DNA of 10,888 nucleotides. It comes from Betaproteobacteria bacterium. Its GTDB lineage: Bacteria; Pseudomonadota; Gammaproteobacteria; Burkholderiales; SG8-39. Positions 1-6,109 of this stretch are shown piece by piece. The notes under the pieces are model-generated. The model ran no database searches. It worked only from the letters and a program-made list of their open reading frames with translations, and had not been told where the DNA came from. Where the stretch lies: assembly GCA_016867955.1 (NCBI GenBank), contig VGIE01000039.1, forward strand, positions 1 to 10,888, read 5' to 3'. Position numbers and translations under genes: made by a program. Each line of letters opens with the position of its first letter. The stretch's first letter is position 1.

Positions 1-438
1 ATCGGCGATTCGCGGGACGCCTCCGACAGCCGCGTCACGCAGACGGTGCAGGTGCTCGAAGGCAATGTTGCCGTGATCCAGGCCGGCACGTCGCAGCCGC
101 TGCCCAGCCGGCAGGTGACGCGCACGCCGTCGGGTGCCCTGGTGGTGACCGACACGCTGGCCTGTCGCGACGTCAGCACCGGCTTTGCCGTGCTGCCCCG
201 CGTCTCGGGCGAACGCGTGACGCTGGAGATCAACCCGCGGCGTGATACCCCGGGACCCGTCGGCACGGTCAACGTGCAGCGCGCCTCCAGCATCATCAGC
301 GGCCGCCTCGGCGAATGGATCGAGCTGGGCGGCATCAACCAGGTCGAGACGCGCAGCGGCTCGGGTATCCTGTCGGGATCCAGCGCGAACCGGAGCGACA
401 ATCGTTCGATATGGGTCAGGGTTGAAGAAGTCCGCTAG
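1..438 (+). CDS. Exported protein with secretin-like C-terminal domain (5' truncated)
   Basis: The reading frame is open from the first base and ends at TAG 436-438. At least 145 residues are visible and the start lies outside the window. The segment is rich in short beta-strand-like stretches (VQVLEGNVAVIQAG, RVTLEINPR, GRLGEWIELGG) and ends in VRVEEVR, with no membrane helix. Alternating hydrophobic strands and the G-x-W-x-x-L-G-G element resemble the C-terminal part of short secretin-like (NolW/type II-III secretion) proteins of betaproteobacteria. That assignment is from memory of the family and is tentative. If correct, the protein would be periplasmic or outer-membrane associated. The helicase begins either 16 codons' worth of overlap upstream of this stop or 41 bp after it, so the two are probably co-transcribed. 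The existence of the gene is more certain than its family. Confidence 0.6.
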   Translation: MGDSRDASDSRVTQTVQVLEGNVAVIQAGTSQPLPSRQVTRTPSGALVVTDTLACRDVSTGFAVLPRVSGERVTLEINPRRDTPGPVGTVNVQRASSIISGRLGEWIELGGINQVETRSGSGILSGSSANRSDNRSIWVRVEEVR

Positions 439-478
439 CCCGGCCCTGCAACCGGACGCAGCGCAACTTGCAGCCGAG

Positions 479-2731
479 ATGGCCGCGGATCTTGCGGCCG
501 GTGAACGCGACCCGGCGGGGCCCGCGGAGGGCCGTGCCGCGCCGCGGCCCCCCCCACGCGAGCCCCACCCCATCCATCCCGTGGCCGATGCCGAGCTCGC
601 TTCAGTGTTCGCCGCCGACGGCCCGCTTGCCAAGGGCCTGCCCAGTTACCGGGCAAGGCCGCAGCAGCTGGAGATGGCGTCGCGCATCGCGCACGCCATC
701 CGCGACGCCGGCACCTTCGTTTGCGAGGCGGGTACCGGCACTGGCAAGACCGTGGCCTACCTCGTGCCGGCGCTGCTGTCCGGCGCCAAGATCATCGTCT
801 CCACCGGCACCAAGCCGCTGCAGGACCAGCTTTTCCGCCGCGACCTGCCGATGGTGCGCGATGCACTGGGCATCCCGGTCACCGCGGCGCTGCTGAAGGG
901 CCGCGCCAACTACGTCTGCCACTACCACCTCGAACGCAACCTGCAGGACGGCCGCCTGCCCGAGCGCGAGTCGGTGCACCAGCTGCAGCGGATCGCGCGC
1001 TTCGCCAAGGTAACCGATTCCGGCGACCGCGCCGACTTCCCGGAGGTGCCGGAAGGCGCCTGGGCGTGGACCCTCGCCACCTCCACGCGCGAGAACTGCC
1101 TCGGCACCGCCTGCGGCGAGTACAACCGCTGCTTCGTCATGGCGGCGCGGCGCGATGCGCTGGCCGCCGACGTGGTAGTGGTGAACCACCACCTGTTCTT
1201 CGCCGACGTCATGCTGCGCGACGAAGGCCTCACCGAACTGCTGCCCGCCTGCAACGCGGTGATCTTCGACGAAGCGCACCAGCTGGCCGAGGTGGCGACG
1301 CTGTTCTTCGGCGAGAGCGTGTCCACCGCGCAACTGCTCGACCTGGCACGCGACGCGCGCGTGGCTGCCGCCACTGCGGCGAAGGACTTCGCCGATCTGC
1401 CGCTTGCCGCTGCTGCCCTCGAGCATGCCGCGCGCGACCTGCGTCTCGCGCTTCCGCGCGAAGGGGCGCGCCTCACTGCACGGGAACTGCGTGGCCAGCC
1501 CGACTTCCGTATGAGCGTGGCTGGCGCTGAGGCCGCTCTGGCGCCGCTGAGCAAGAGCCTCGAGGCCGTGGCCGAGCGCGACGACAGCCTTGCCGCCTGC
1601 GCGCGACGTGCCGCCGGGATGCTGGACACGCTGCGCCGCTGGCGCGACGCGGATGCTGGCGGCGAGTTGCGTGCCGCGGGAGACGCGGCTGCGGGCGAGT
1701 TTCACGCCGCGGGAGAGTCGGGTGCCGGCGAGTTGCGTTTCGCGGGCAACATGGGGCGTGCGACCGGCGACGCGGCGCGGGCCGCAGACGATGCTGCCGC
1801 TGGCGACGATGACGCGGCGCACGTTGCGCTCGGCGGCCCGCTGGTGCGCTGGGCCGAGGCGTACACACAATCGCTGGCGCTGCATGCCACGCCGCTGGAG
1901 ATCGCGCCGATCTTCCGGCGCCAGATGCAGGGCCGCCCGCGTGCGTGGATCTTCACCTCGGCCACGCTGGCGGTCGCCGGCAACTTCGACCACTACCTCG
2001 CCGAGCTGGGCCTCGACGACATCGACCCTCCTGCCGACACCGCCTGCTGGGACAGCCCGTTCGACTTTCGCAACAACGCCATCCTGTGCGTGCCCAGCGG
2101 GCTTCCCGAACCCAACAGCCGGGAGCACACCGAGGCGGTGGTGGAGGCGGCGGTGACCGCGGTACGCGCCAGCCGCGGCCGCGCCTTTCTGCTCTTCACA
2201 ACACTGCGCGCCATGCGCCACGCGCACGAACTGCTGCAGGCGCGCTTCAAGGCGCTCGGCCTCGACTATCCGCTGATGGTGCAGGGCGAGGGCTCGCGCA
2301 GCGAACTGCTGGAGCGCTTCCGGCGACTGGGCAACGCGGTGCTGGTAGCCAGCGCCAGTTTCTGGGAGGGCGTGGACGTTCGCGGCGAGGCGCTCTCGCT
2401 GGTGATCATCGACAAGCTGCCCTTCACCCCGCCGGATGATCCGGTACTCGAGGCGCGCCTCGAGTGCCTGAAGGCCGCGGGCGGCAATCCCTTCATGGAC
2501 TACCAGCTGCCGCAGGCCGCCATTGCGCTCAAGCAGGGCGCCGGCAGGCTCATCCGCGACGAGAACGACCGCGGCGTGCTGATGATCTGCGACCCGCGCC
2601 TCGCCACCAAGCCCTATGGTCGGCGCATCGCCGCCAGTCTGCCGCCGATGCGCCGCACGCGCGATCTGGCGGAGGTGGTGGAGTTCTTTGCGCGGACCGA
2701 CGCCGTGCCGGCGGCGAGGCCCGTGGCATAG
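479..2731 (+). CDS. ATP-dependent DNA helicase, YoaA/DinG (XPD-like, Fe-S) family
   Basis: This is a superfamily 2, XPD-like 5'-3' DNA helicase of the YoaA/DinG type, acting in repair of damaged or stalled replication intermediates. Counting from ATG 479, the protein has 750 residues. The Walker A motif EAGTGTGKT is at 83-91 and the DEAH box at 264-267. Four cysteines at 147, 207, 212 and 218 fit the Fe-S cluster ligands. ASFWEGVDV lies in the second RecA domain and the motif VI sequence QGAGRLIR is at 686-693. The family is usually about 640-720 residues. The excess comes from a poorly conserved proline/arginine-rich N-terminus and an Ala/Gly/Asp-rich insertion around residues 390-450. The start is uncertain: TTG 422 (overlapping the upstream gene by 17 bp) is also in frame, neither start has a good Shine-Dalgarno sequence, and core family similarity begins only near residue 36. 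The family call is secure; the choice between yoaA-like and dinG-like is less so. Confidence 0.93.
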   Translation: MAADLAAGERDPAGPAEGRAAPRPPPREPHPIHPVADAELASVFAADGPLAKGLPSYRARPQQLEMASRIAHAIRDAGTFVCEAGTGTGKTVAYLVPALLSGAKIIVSTGTKPLQDQLFRRDLPMVRDALGIPVTAALLKGRANYVCHYHLERNLQDGRLPERESVHQLQRIARFAKVTDSGDRADFPEVPEGAWAWTLATSTRENCLGTACGEYNRCFVMAARRDALAADVVVVNHHLFFADVMLRDEGLTELLPACNAVIFDEAHQLAEVATLFFGESVSTAQLLDLARDARVAAATAAKDFADLPLAAAALEHAARDLRLALPREGARLTARELRGQPDFRMSVAGAEAALAPLSKSLEAVAERDDSLAACARRAAGMLDTLRRWRDADAGGELRAAGDAAAGEFHAAGESGAGELRFAGNMGRATGDAARAADDAAAGDDDAAHVALGGPLVRWAEAYTQSLALHATPLEIAPIFRRQMQGRPRAWIFTSATLAVAGNFDHYLAELGLDDIDPPADTACWDSPFDFRNNAILCVPSGLPEPNSREHTEAVVEAAVTAVRASRGRAFLLFTTLRAMRHAHELLQARFKALGLDYPLMVQGEGSRSELLERFRRLGNAVLVASASFWEGVDVRGEALSLVIIDKLPFTPPDDPVLEARLECLKAAGGNPFMDYQLPQAAIALKQGAGRLIRDENDRGVLMICDPRLATKPYGRRIAASLPPMRRTRDLAEVVEFFARTDAVPAARPVA
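1661..1759 (+). repeat. Three imperfect 33-bp tandem repeats inside the helicase gene
   Basis: Units begin at 1661, 1694 and 1727, each starting GGCGAGT, with an exact 33-bp period. They encode GELRAAGDAAA, GEFHAAGESGA and GELRFAGNMGR (helicase residues 395-427). The period is a multiple of three, so copy-number change would keep the frame. More degenerate Ala/Asp/Gly-rich sequence continues to about 1825. Confidence 0.8.
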
Positions 2732-2738
2732 CTTGTCA

Positions 2739-2873
2739 CTAACCGCATTGCGCATGGCCCGACCGGAGTGACATCGGTTCATGAGACGGTCGCTGCAAAG
2801 GCGGCGCTCGCGCGCCCCCGGCCAGCGGCAGGGTTGTCAGCATGACAAAGGTGTGGCTCAGCATTCTGTTCAT
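2739..2873 (-). CDS. Possible small exported protein (44 codons)
   Basis: On the minus strand an ATG at 2873 is preceded by GGAGGAA (2885-2879) with five bases between, the strongest Shine-Dalgarno sequence seen in the window. The 44-codon product begins MNRMLSHTFVMLTTLPLAGG, which has the basic-then-hydrophobic pattern of a weak signal peptide. It continues as a short Pro/Arg/Ser-rich tail and stops at 2739, convergent with the helicase and 7 bp from its stop. I recognise no family. The hydrophobic core is short and the tail looks non-conserved, so this may be chance. The ribosome binding site is the only strong argument. Confidence 0.25.
   Translation of the reverse strand: MNRMLSHTFVMLTTLPLAGGARAPPLQRPSHEPMSLRSGHAQCG
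2834..2848. promoter_or_regulatory. Perfect 15-bp dyad, operator-like
   Basis: TTGTCA-GCA-TGACAA is a perfect 6-3-6 inverted repeat. Arm length and spacing suit a dimeric DNA-binding protein better than an RNA terminator, and no T-tract follows. It lies inside the candidate small minus-strand ORF and about 290 bp upstream of the small membrane ORFs. No regulator in the window can be assigned to it. Confidence 0.25.
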
Positions 2874-3139
2874 GGCGGTTCCTCCGTGGCGATGTTTGCC
2901 TGCGCGGCCCGATTTCAGGCGCTGGACGCTCGCGGCTGCCGCCGGCAGCTCGCCGACGCCTGTTTCCATCAGGCCCGGCTGCCACTGGCTCGAACCGGTG
3001 CGGATATTGTGCGGCCGGGGCTGATTGCGCCCGCGATTGCGGTTATGCTGCGGCGGTGTGAACAATGCGAGGATCGAGTTACGGCGCGCGGCGCTGCTCG
3101 ATGTCCCTCGTGCCCGAATGTGCTTCGTTGCCAGGACCG

Positions 3140-3286
3140 ATGCCAGAGTTCTCCTTGCAGATCCTGTTGCTGGTGGTCGAGGCGGCGCTGGCGGCGCTGC
3201 TGGTGCTGTTCCATTCCCGCCCGGCGGTGGGCTTCGCTCCGTTCTGCTCCGCCGCAGGCGAACCGGGCTGGCGGTCAACGGCATGA
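3140..3286 (+). CDS. Short membrane ORF (48 codons), possibly a gene remnant
   Basis: The ATG at 3140 is preceded by AGGA a few bases upstream. It opens a 48-residue frame that starts MPEFSLQILLLVVEAALAAL, a good single membrane helix, followed by LVLFHSRPAVGFAPF. The pattern of an N-terminal helix ending in an R-x-x-x-G-x-A-P-F-like element reminds me of the first helix of larger multi-helix membrane or sensor proteins, so this may be the stump of a truncated gene. Its TGA (3284-3286) overlaps the ATG of the next membrane ORF in an ATGA arrangement, which suggests translational coupling if both are real. The upstream part of this frame (from 3065) does not look coding. Confidence 0.35.
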   Translation: MPEFSLQILLLVVEAALAALLVLFHSRPAVGFAPFCSAAGEPGWRSTA

Positions 3287-3702
3287 TGGAGACCCTTCCC
3301 AACGACCTGCAGTTCCTGGTTGCGGTGGCGATCTTCATGGTCGCCTGTGGCGTGCCGTTGCGGCTCACCTGGGATCGGTATCGCAGGCCATCGTGGCTGT
3401 ACCAGCGGCCATGGCGTGCTACTGCGGTGCTGCTGCTCTCGCCGCTGGTGATGCTTCCGCTGGGCTACGCGGCGGTGCTGCTGCTCTCCTACTTCGCCGC
3501 GACACTGGGCTGGAGCATGTTCAACGGCGACCACGGCTTCAAGGCGCTGTACGCGCTGCTGTGGGCGGCGGTGTTCCTCGTCTTCGCCGGCATCATCGTG
3601 GGCATGCTCACTGTCTCCGGTCGCTTGCCTGCCGGCCGGCTGGGGCATCGTGGCGGCGCTGCGCCGGATGCGCCCGGCGGGCCGGAGGATCCTCGCGCCT
3701 GA
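3283..3702 (+). CDS. Small multi-pass membrane protein, unknown function
   Basis: A 139-residue product starts at ATG 3283; ATG 3286 is equally possible. Hydrophobic segments lie at about residues 9-28, 46-73 and 88-111, predicting three membrane helices. A basic/aromatic loop (RYRRPSWLYQRPWR, about 32-45) separates the first two, and the C-terminal tail of about 28 residues is Gly/Pro/Arg-rich. The frame is open upstream to 3025, but that part is arginine-rich and lacks membrane or domain character, so I place the start at the ATGA overlap with the preceding ORF. The clean helix pattern favours a real protein. I do not recognise the family. The formate/nitrite-type channel begins 108 bp downstream on the same strand. 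Confidence 0.55.
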   Translation: MMETLPNDLQFLVAVAIFMVACGVPLRLTWDRYRRPSWLYQRPWRATAVLLLSPLVMLPLGYAAVLLLSYFAATLGWSMFNGDHGFKALYALLWAAVFLVFAGIIVGMLTVSGRLPAGRLGHRGGAAPDAPGGPEDPRA

Positions 3703-3706
3703 GCCG

Positions 3707-3725
3707 CACGCCCTTGCCGGGCGTG
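3707..3725 (+). terminator. Hairpin just after the small membrane gene
   Basis: CACGCCC-TTGCC-GGGCGTG forms a perfect 7-bp GC-rich stem with a 5-base loop, starting 5 bases after the stop at 3702. No run of T follows, so it is not a canonical intrinsic terminator. It could act as a weak terminator, protect the mRNA 3' end, or be incidental. Confidence 0.3.
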
Positions 3726-3810
3726 TCCGCAGCATGCGCCTGGAGCAAGGGCCTGAAGTAAGATCAGGCGGCATGCTTCGCACCTGCTGCGTTTCACCAC
3801 AGGGAAACCC

Positions 3811-4629
3811 ATGTCCGAACTATACGGATTCGATGCCTTCTCGCCCAAGGAAATCGCCGCGCGCGTGGAGTCGATCGGCGTTGCCAAGGCGCGCTTGCCG
3901 CTGCTGTCCATGCTCATGCTGAGCGTGCTCGCCGGTGCCTTCATCGGGCTGGGTGCGCTCTACTTCGTCATCGTGCGTGCCGACCCGTCGCTGGGCTTCG
4001 CCGCGCGACAGCTGCTGGGCGGCGCGGTCTTCTCGCTTGGCCTGTTTCTGGTGGTGGTCGCGGGCGCGGAGCTCTTCACCGGCAACAACCTGCTCGCCAT
4101 GGCATGGGCGGACGGCAAGATCTCGACGCTCGAGGTGCTGCGCAACTGGATCGTCGTCTGCGTCGGGAACTTCATCGGCGCTGCCGGCCTTGCGCTGCTG
4201 GTCTGGCTGTCCGGCCATGCCGGGATGAACGACGGCGGCGTCGGGCGGGAATACTTGGCCATTGCGGCGGTCAAGTCGGCGCTACCCTTCTGGGAGGCCT
4301 TTTTCAGGGGAGTGCTGTGCAATGTGCTGGTCTGCATGGCGGTGTGGATGGCGCTGGCTGGTCGCAGCGTGACGGACAAGGCGGTGGCGATCGTGTTTCC
4401 GATCTCGGCCTTCGTTGCCGCCGGCTTCGAGCACAGCATCGCCAACATGTATCTTTTCCCGCTGGCCATGTTGTTGCAGGCCTCCGACGGCGTCGCCGCG
4501 GGAACCCCGGCCATCACCTGGGGCGGCTTGTTTGGCAATCTGGCGCCGGTCATCGCCGGCAACATCATCGGTGGCAGCGTGCTGGTGGGGCTGGTGTACC
4601 ACGTCATTTATCGGCGGGCGCCGGTGTAA
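3811..4629 (+). CDS. Formate/nitrite transporter (FNT) family channel
   Basis: This 272-residue inner-membrane protein matches the FNT family (FocA, NirC and relatives), pentameric channels for small monovalent anions such as formate, nitrite or hydrosulfide. Visible family marks include about six hydrophobic helices and GNNLLAMAWADG from residue 91. FRGVLCNVLVCMAVW follows with C170-N171, and GFEHSIANMY places the central-pore histidine at residue 208, very close to His209 of E. coli FocA. The length is typical. ATG 3811 is preceded by AGGGAAA at 3801-3807. The substrate cannot be decided: no pyruvate formate-lyase, nitrite reductase or other partner gene lies nearby. The short leader contains inverted repeats that could carry regulation. 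Confidence 0.92.
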   Translation: MSELYGFDAFSPKEIAARVESIGVAKARLPLLSMLMLSVLAGAFIGLGALYFVIVRADPSLGFAARQLLGGAVFSLGLFLVVVAGAELFTGNNLLAMAWADGKISTLEVLRNWIVVCVGNFIGAAGLALLVWLSGHAGMNDGGVGREYLAIAAVKSALPFWEAFFRGVLCNVLVCMAVWMALAGRSVTDKAVAIVFPISAFVAAGFEHSIANMYLFPLAMLLQASDGVAAGTPAITWGGLFGNLAPVIAGNIIGGSVLVGLVYHVIYRRAPV

Positions 4630-4646
4630 ACCGGTGGCAGGCTCGC

Positions 4647-4679
4647 CTCGGCTGACAGCCGTTCAGCGGACAAGCCGAG
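4647..4679 (+). terminator. Weak hairpin downstream of the FNT gene
   Basis: CTCGGCT and AGCCGAG form a 7-bp stem with a 19-base loop, 18 bases after the FNT stop. Without a following T-run it could at most be a weak or factor-assisted terminator. Confidence 0.2.
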
Positions 4680-4719
4680 TCCGCCGCCCGTTCCTGCCGC
4701 CTGCCCCAAGCGCGGGTAC

Positions 4720-4930
4720 GTGCGCAAGCCATCCGACACCGCGCCCGATTGGCAATGCCCAGCCTGCGCGATCGCCCTCCCCAAGTTTCGCGCGGCGCGG
4801 GGCGAGATGCAGGCATTGCAGAATTCGGTGAGGCCGGCGAGGCCTGCGCTGGCGACGCTGGCGCTGATCGCCGTGTTCAGGCAGTTGCGGGGGGCAGGCG
4901 CAGCGCTGATCCGGGCCCGGGCCGCGCTAC
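4720..4930 (+). pseudogene. Possible relic of a small zinc-ribbon membrane protein
   Basis: From GTG 4720 the frame reads VRKPSDTAPDWQCPACAIAL followed by PKF. This closely resembles the start of short betaproteobacterial proteins with a W-x-C-P-x-C-G-V-A-Y-x-K half zinc ribbon, usually followed by a linker and one membrane helix. Here the usual G-V-A-Y is A-I-A-L. The hydrophobic stretch (LATLALIAV) is short, and the frame then runs without a stop some 400 bp into the methyltransferase gene, which implausible coding overlap suggests a lost stop or frameshift. The right-hand boundary given is approximate. It could also be chance, but a W-x-C-P-x-C motif at this place in a start-proximal position is suggestive. 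Confidence 0.35.
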
Positions 4931-4933
4931 ACT
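4928..4933 (+). promoter_or_regulatory. Possible -10 box for the methyltransferase gene
   Basis: TACACT matches four of six positions of the TATAAT consensus and lies 27 bases before the GTG start. No good -35 box is visible at the expected distance, so this is weak. Confidence 0.2.
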
Positions 4934-4947
4934 CGAGTCTTCTTCGC

Positions 4948-4953
4948 AAGGAG
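4948..4953 (+). promoter_or_regulatory. Ribosome binding site fixing the GTG start
   Basis: AAGGAG lies seven bases before GTG 4961. It is the argument for choosing this GTG over the later in-frame ATG codons of the methyltransferase. Confidence 0.6.
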
Positions 4954-4960
4954 CACTGGC

Positions 4961-6028
4961 GTGGACAAGGACAGGGTCAAGGCATTTACCAACAAGGTGT
5001 TCGGCGACATGGCGGGCGCCATGAGCGCCGGGCTCGGCTACGTGGGCGTGAAGACGGGGCTGTTTCGCGCCATGGCGGGCAAGGGCGCGCTGACGCCGGC
5101 GCAGGTTGCGTCCGCCGCGGGCCTGCAGCCGCGCTATGTCGAGGAGTGGCTGCGCGGCATGGCGAGCGCGGGCTACCTGGAACACGACCCGGCCACCGAC
5201 TCCTACCGACTGCCCGACGAGCATGCCTTCATGGTGGCCTCCGACGAGACCGACCATTTCATGGGCGGTCTGTTCTGCATGGTGCCGGTGCTGATGCGCG
5301 TGGCGCCGCGCGTGGCCGAGGCCTTCCGCACCGGCGGGGGCGTGCCCTTCGAGGAATACGGCCGTGACGGCATCGAGGCGCTCGACCTGCTCAATCGCGG
5401 GCAGTACGAACAGCGCTTTGCCAGCCACTGGCTGAAGTCGCTGCCCGAGGCGACGGCTCGGCTGCAGGCCGGCGCCAGCGCACTCGATTTCGGCTGCGGC
5501 GCGGGCGCGGTGGTGCTGGCGCTGGCGCGCGCGTTCCCGCGGTCGCGCTTCACCGGCATTGACCGCAGCGGCGAATCGGTGGCGGCCGCAGAGCGGGCGC
5601 TGGCGGCCGCCGCCGATTCGGCTGAGCTCGCGCTGCGCGTGCGTTTTGCAGCGCAGGCGCTGGCTGATTTCCCCGCGGGCGAGCAGTTCGACTTCATCAC
5701 CGCCTGCGACTGCATCCACGACCTTGCCGCGCCGGTGGAGACGCTGCGGCAGATCCGCGCGCGCCTCAAGCCCGGGGGCGTGCTCATGGTGATCGAGCCG
5801 AAGGCGGCCAACACCGTGGAGGGCAATGCGCATGCCATCGGCACCATGTACTACGGTTTTTCGGTGTTCCACTGCATGACACAGTCGCTGGCACAGGGTG
5901 GTCCCGGGCTGGGCACCTGCATGGGCCCGGCACACATCGGCGAGCTGATGCGCGAGGCCGGCTTCGGGCGCACCGAGCCGCTCGACATCCGCAGCAACGT
6001 GCTGTCGTTCTATGCCGTCAGGCACTGA
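4961..6028 (+). CDS. Class I SAM-dependent methyltransferase with N-terminal winged helix
   Basis: The 355-residue product has the layout of Rv2258c-like methyltransferases. An N-terminal helical/winged-helix dimerisation region covers about 1-120 (including GYVGVKTGLF and RYVEEWLRGMASAGYLE). A Rossmann-type methyltransferase domain then starts with the SAM-binding motif I DFGCGAG at 176-182. The acidic strand-2 motif TGIDRS, the motif FDFITACDCIHDL and LKPGGVLMVIEP follow in the expected order. The methyl acceptor is unknown; relatives are thought to modify small molecules. The protein should be cytoplasmic, with no signal peptide or membrane helix. A GTG start is supported by AAGGAG. Neighbours do not suggest a pathway, as it stands alone between an FNT channel and an unrecognised membrane protein. 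Confidence 0.88.
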   Translation: MDKDRVKAFTNKVFGDMAGAMSAGLGYVGVKTGLFRAMAGKGALTPAQVASAAGLQPRYVEEWLRGMASAGYLEHDPATDSYRLPDEHAFMVASDETDHFMGGLFCMVPVLMRVAPRVAEAFRTGGGVPFEEYGRDGIEALDLLNRGQYEQRFASHWLKSLPEATARLQAGASALDFGCGAGAVVLALARAFPRSRFTGIDRSGESVAAAERALAAAADSAELALRVRFAAQALADFPAGEQFDFITACDCIHDLAAPVETLRQIRARLKPGGVLMVIEPKAANTVEGNAHAIGTMYYGFSVFHCMTQSLAQGGPGLGTCMGPAHIGELMREAGFGRTEPLDIRSNVLSFYAVRH

Positions 6029-6109
6029 GCGCTTGCGGCGTCACCCGCGAATCCACACGCTGCACACGCCGACCTTGCCGGCCCGTGCAATGCTGCGCGC
6101 GAGATCCTG

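Larger units (their letters stand above)
2732..3139. other. Intergenic stretch without a convincing large gene
   Basis: About 400 bp follow the helicase stop. Open frames here on both strands are arginine- or proline-rich and look like chance frames in GC-rich DNA. Recognisable items are a short minus-strand ORF (2739-2873), a perfect dyad (2834-2848) and a small hairpin GCTGCC-GCC-GGCAGC at 2935-2949. No T-tract terminator follows the helicase. No tRNA-like cloverleaf was noticed. Confidence 0.5.
4630..4960. other. Intergenic region between FNT channel and methyltransferase
   Basis: About 330 bp. The first part contains an inverted repeat CTCGGCT (4647-4653) / AGCCGAG (4673-4679) and an alternative small hairpin GGCT-GAC-AGCC (4650-4660), neither followed by a T-tract. 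The middle holds a possible relic of a zinc-ribbon protein from 4720. The last part carries TACACT at 4928-4933 as a possible -10 box, then the methyltransferase ribosome binding site. Confidence 0.45.

Noticed and set aside
242..478. Extending the helicase to ATG 242
   Set aside because: This would overlap the upstream gene by almost 200 bp, and the added residues are Ser/Ala/Arg-rich with no family similarity.
602..2782. Long minus-strand open frame (about 726 codons) opposite the helicase
   Set aside because: It is antisense to a gene with all helicase motifs and its product is Arg/Gln/His-rich with no domain. Long antisense frames are expected in GC-rich coding DNA.
3025..3282. Upstream extension of the 139-residue membrane protein to a start at 3025
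   Set aside because: The extension is Arg/Gly-rich with no membrane or domain character, and the ATGA overlap at 3283 gives a better start.
2781..3761. Plus-strand open frame of about 326 codons across the intergenic region
   Set aside because: It is Arg/Cys/Ala-rich, lacks a ribosome binding site and overlaps the membrane ORF, which has coherent hydrophobic segments in another frame.
4877..6025. Minus-strand open frame (about 382 codons) opposite the methyltransferase
   Set aside because: The His/Arg/Ala-rich composition and precise mirroring of the methyltransferase gene mark it as an antisense shadow.
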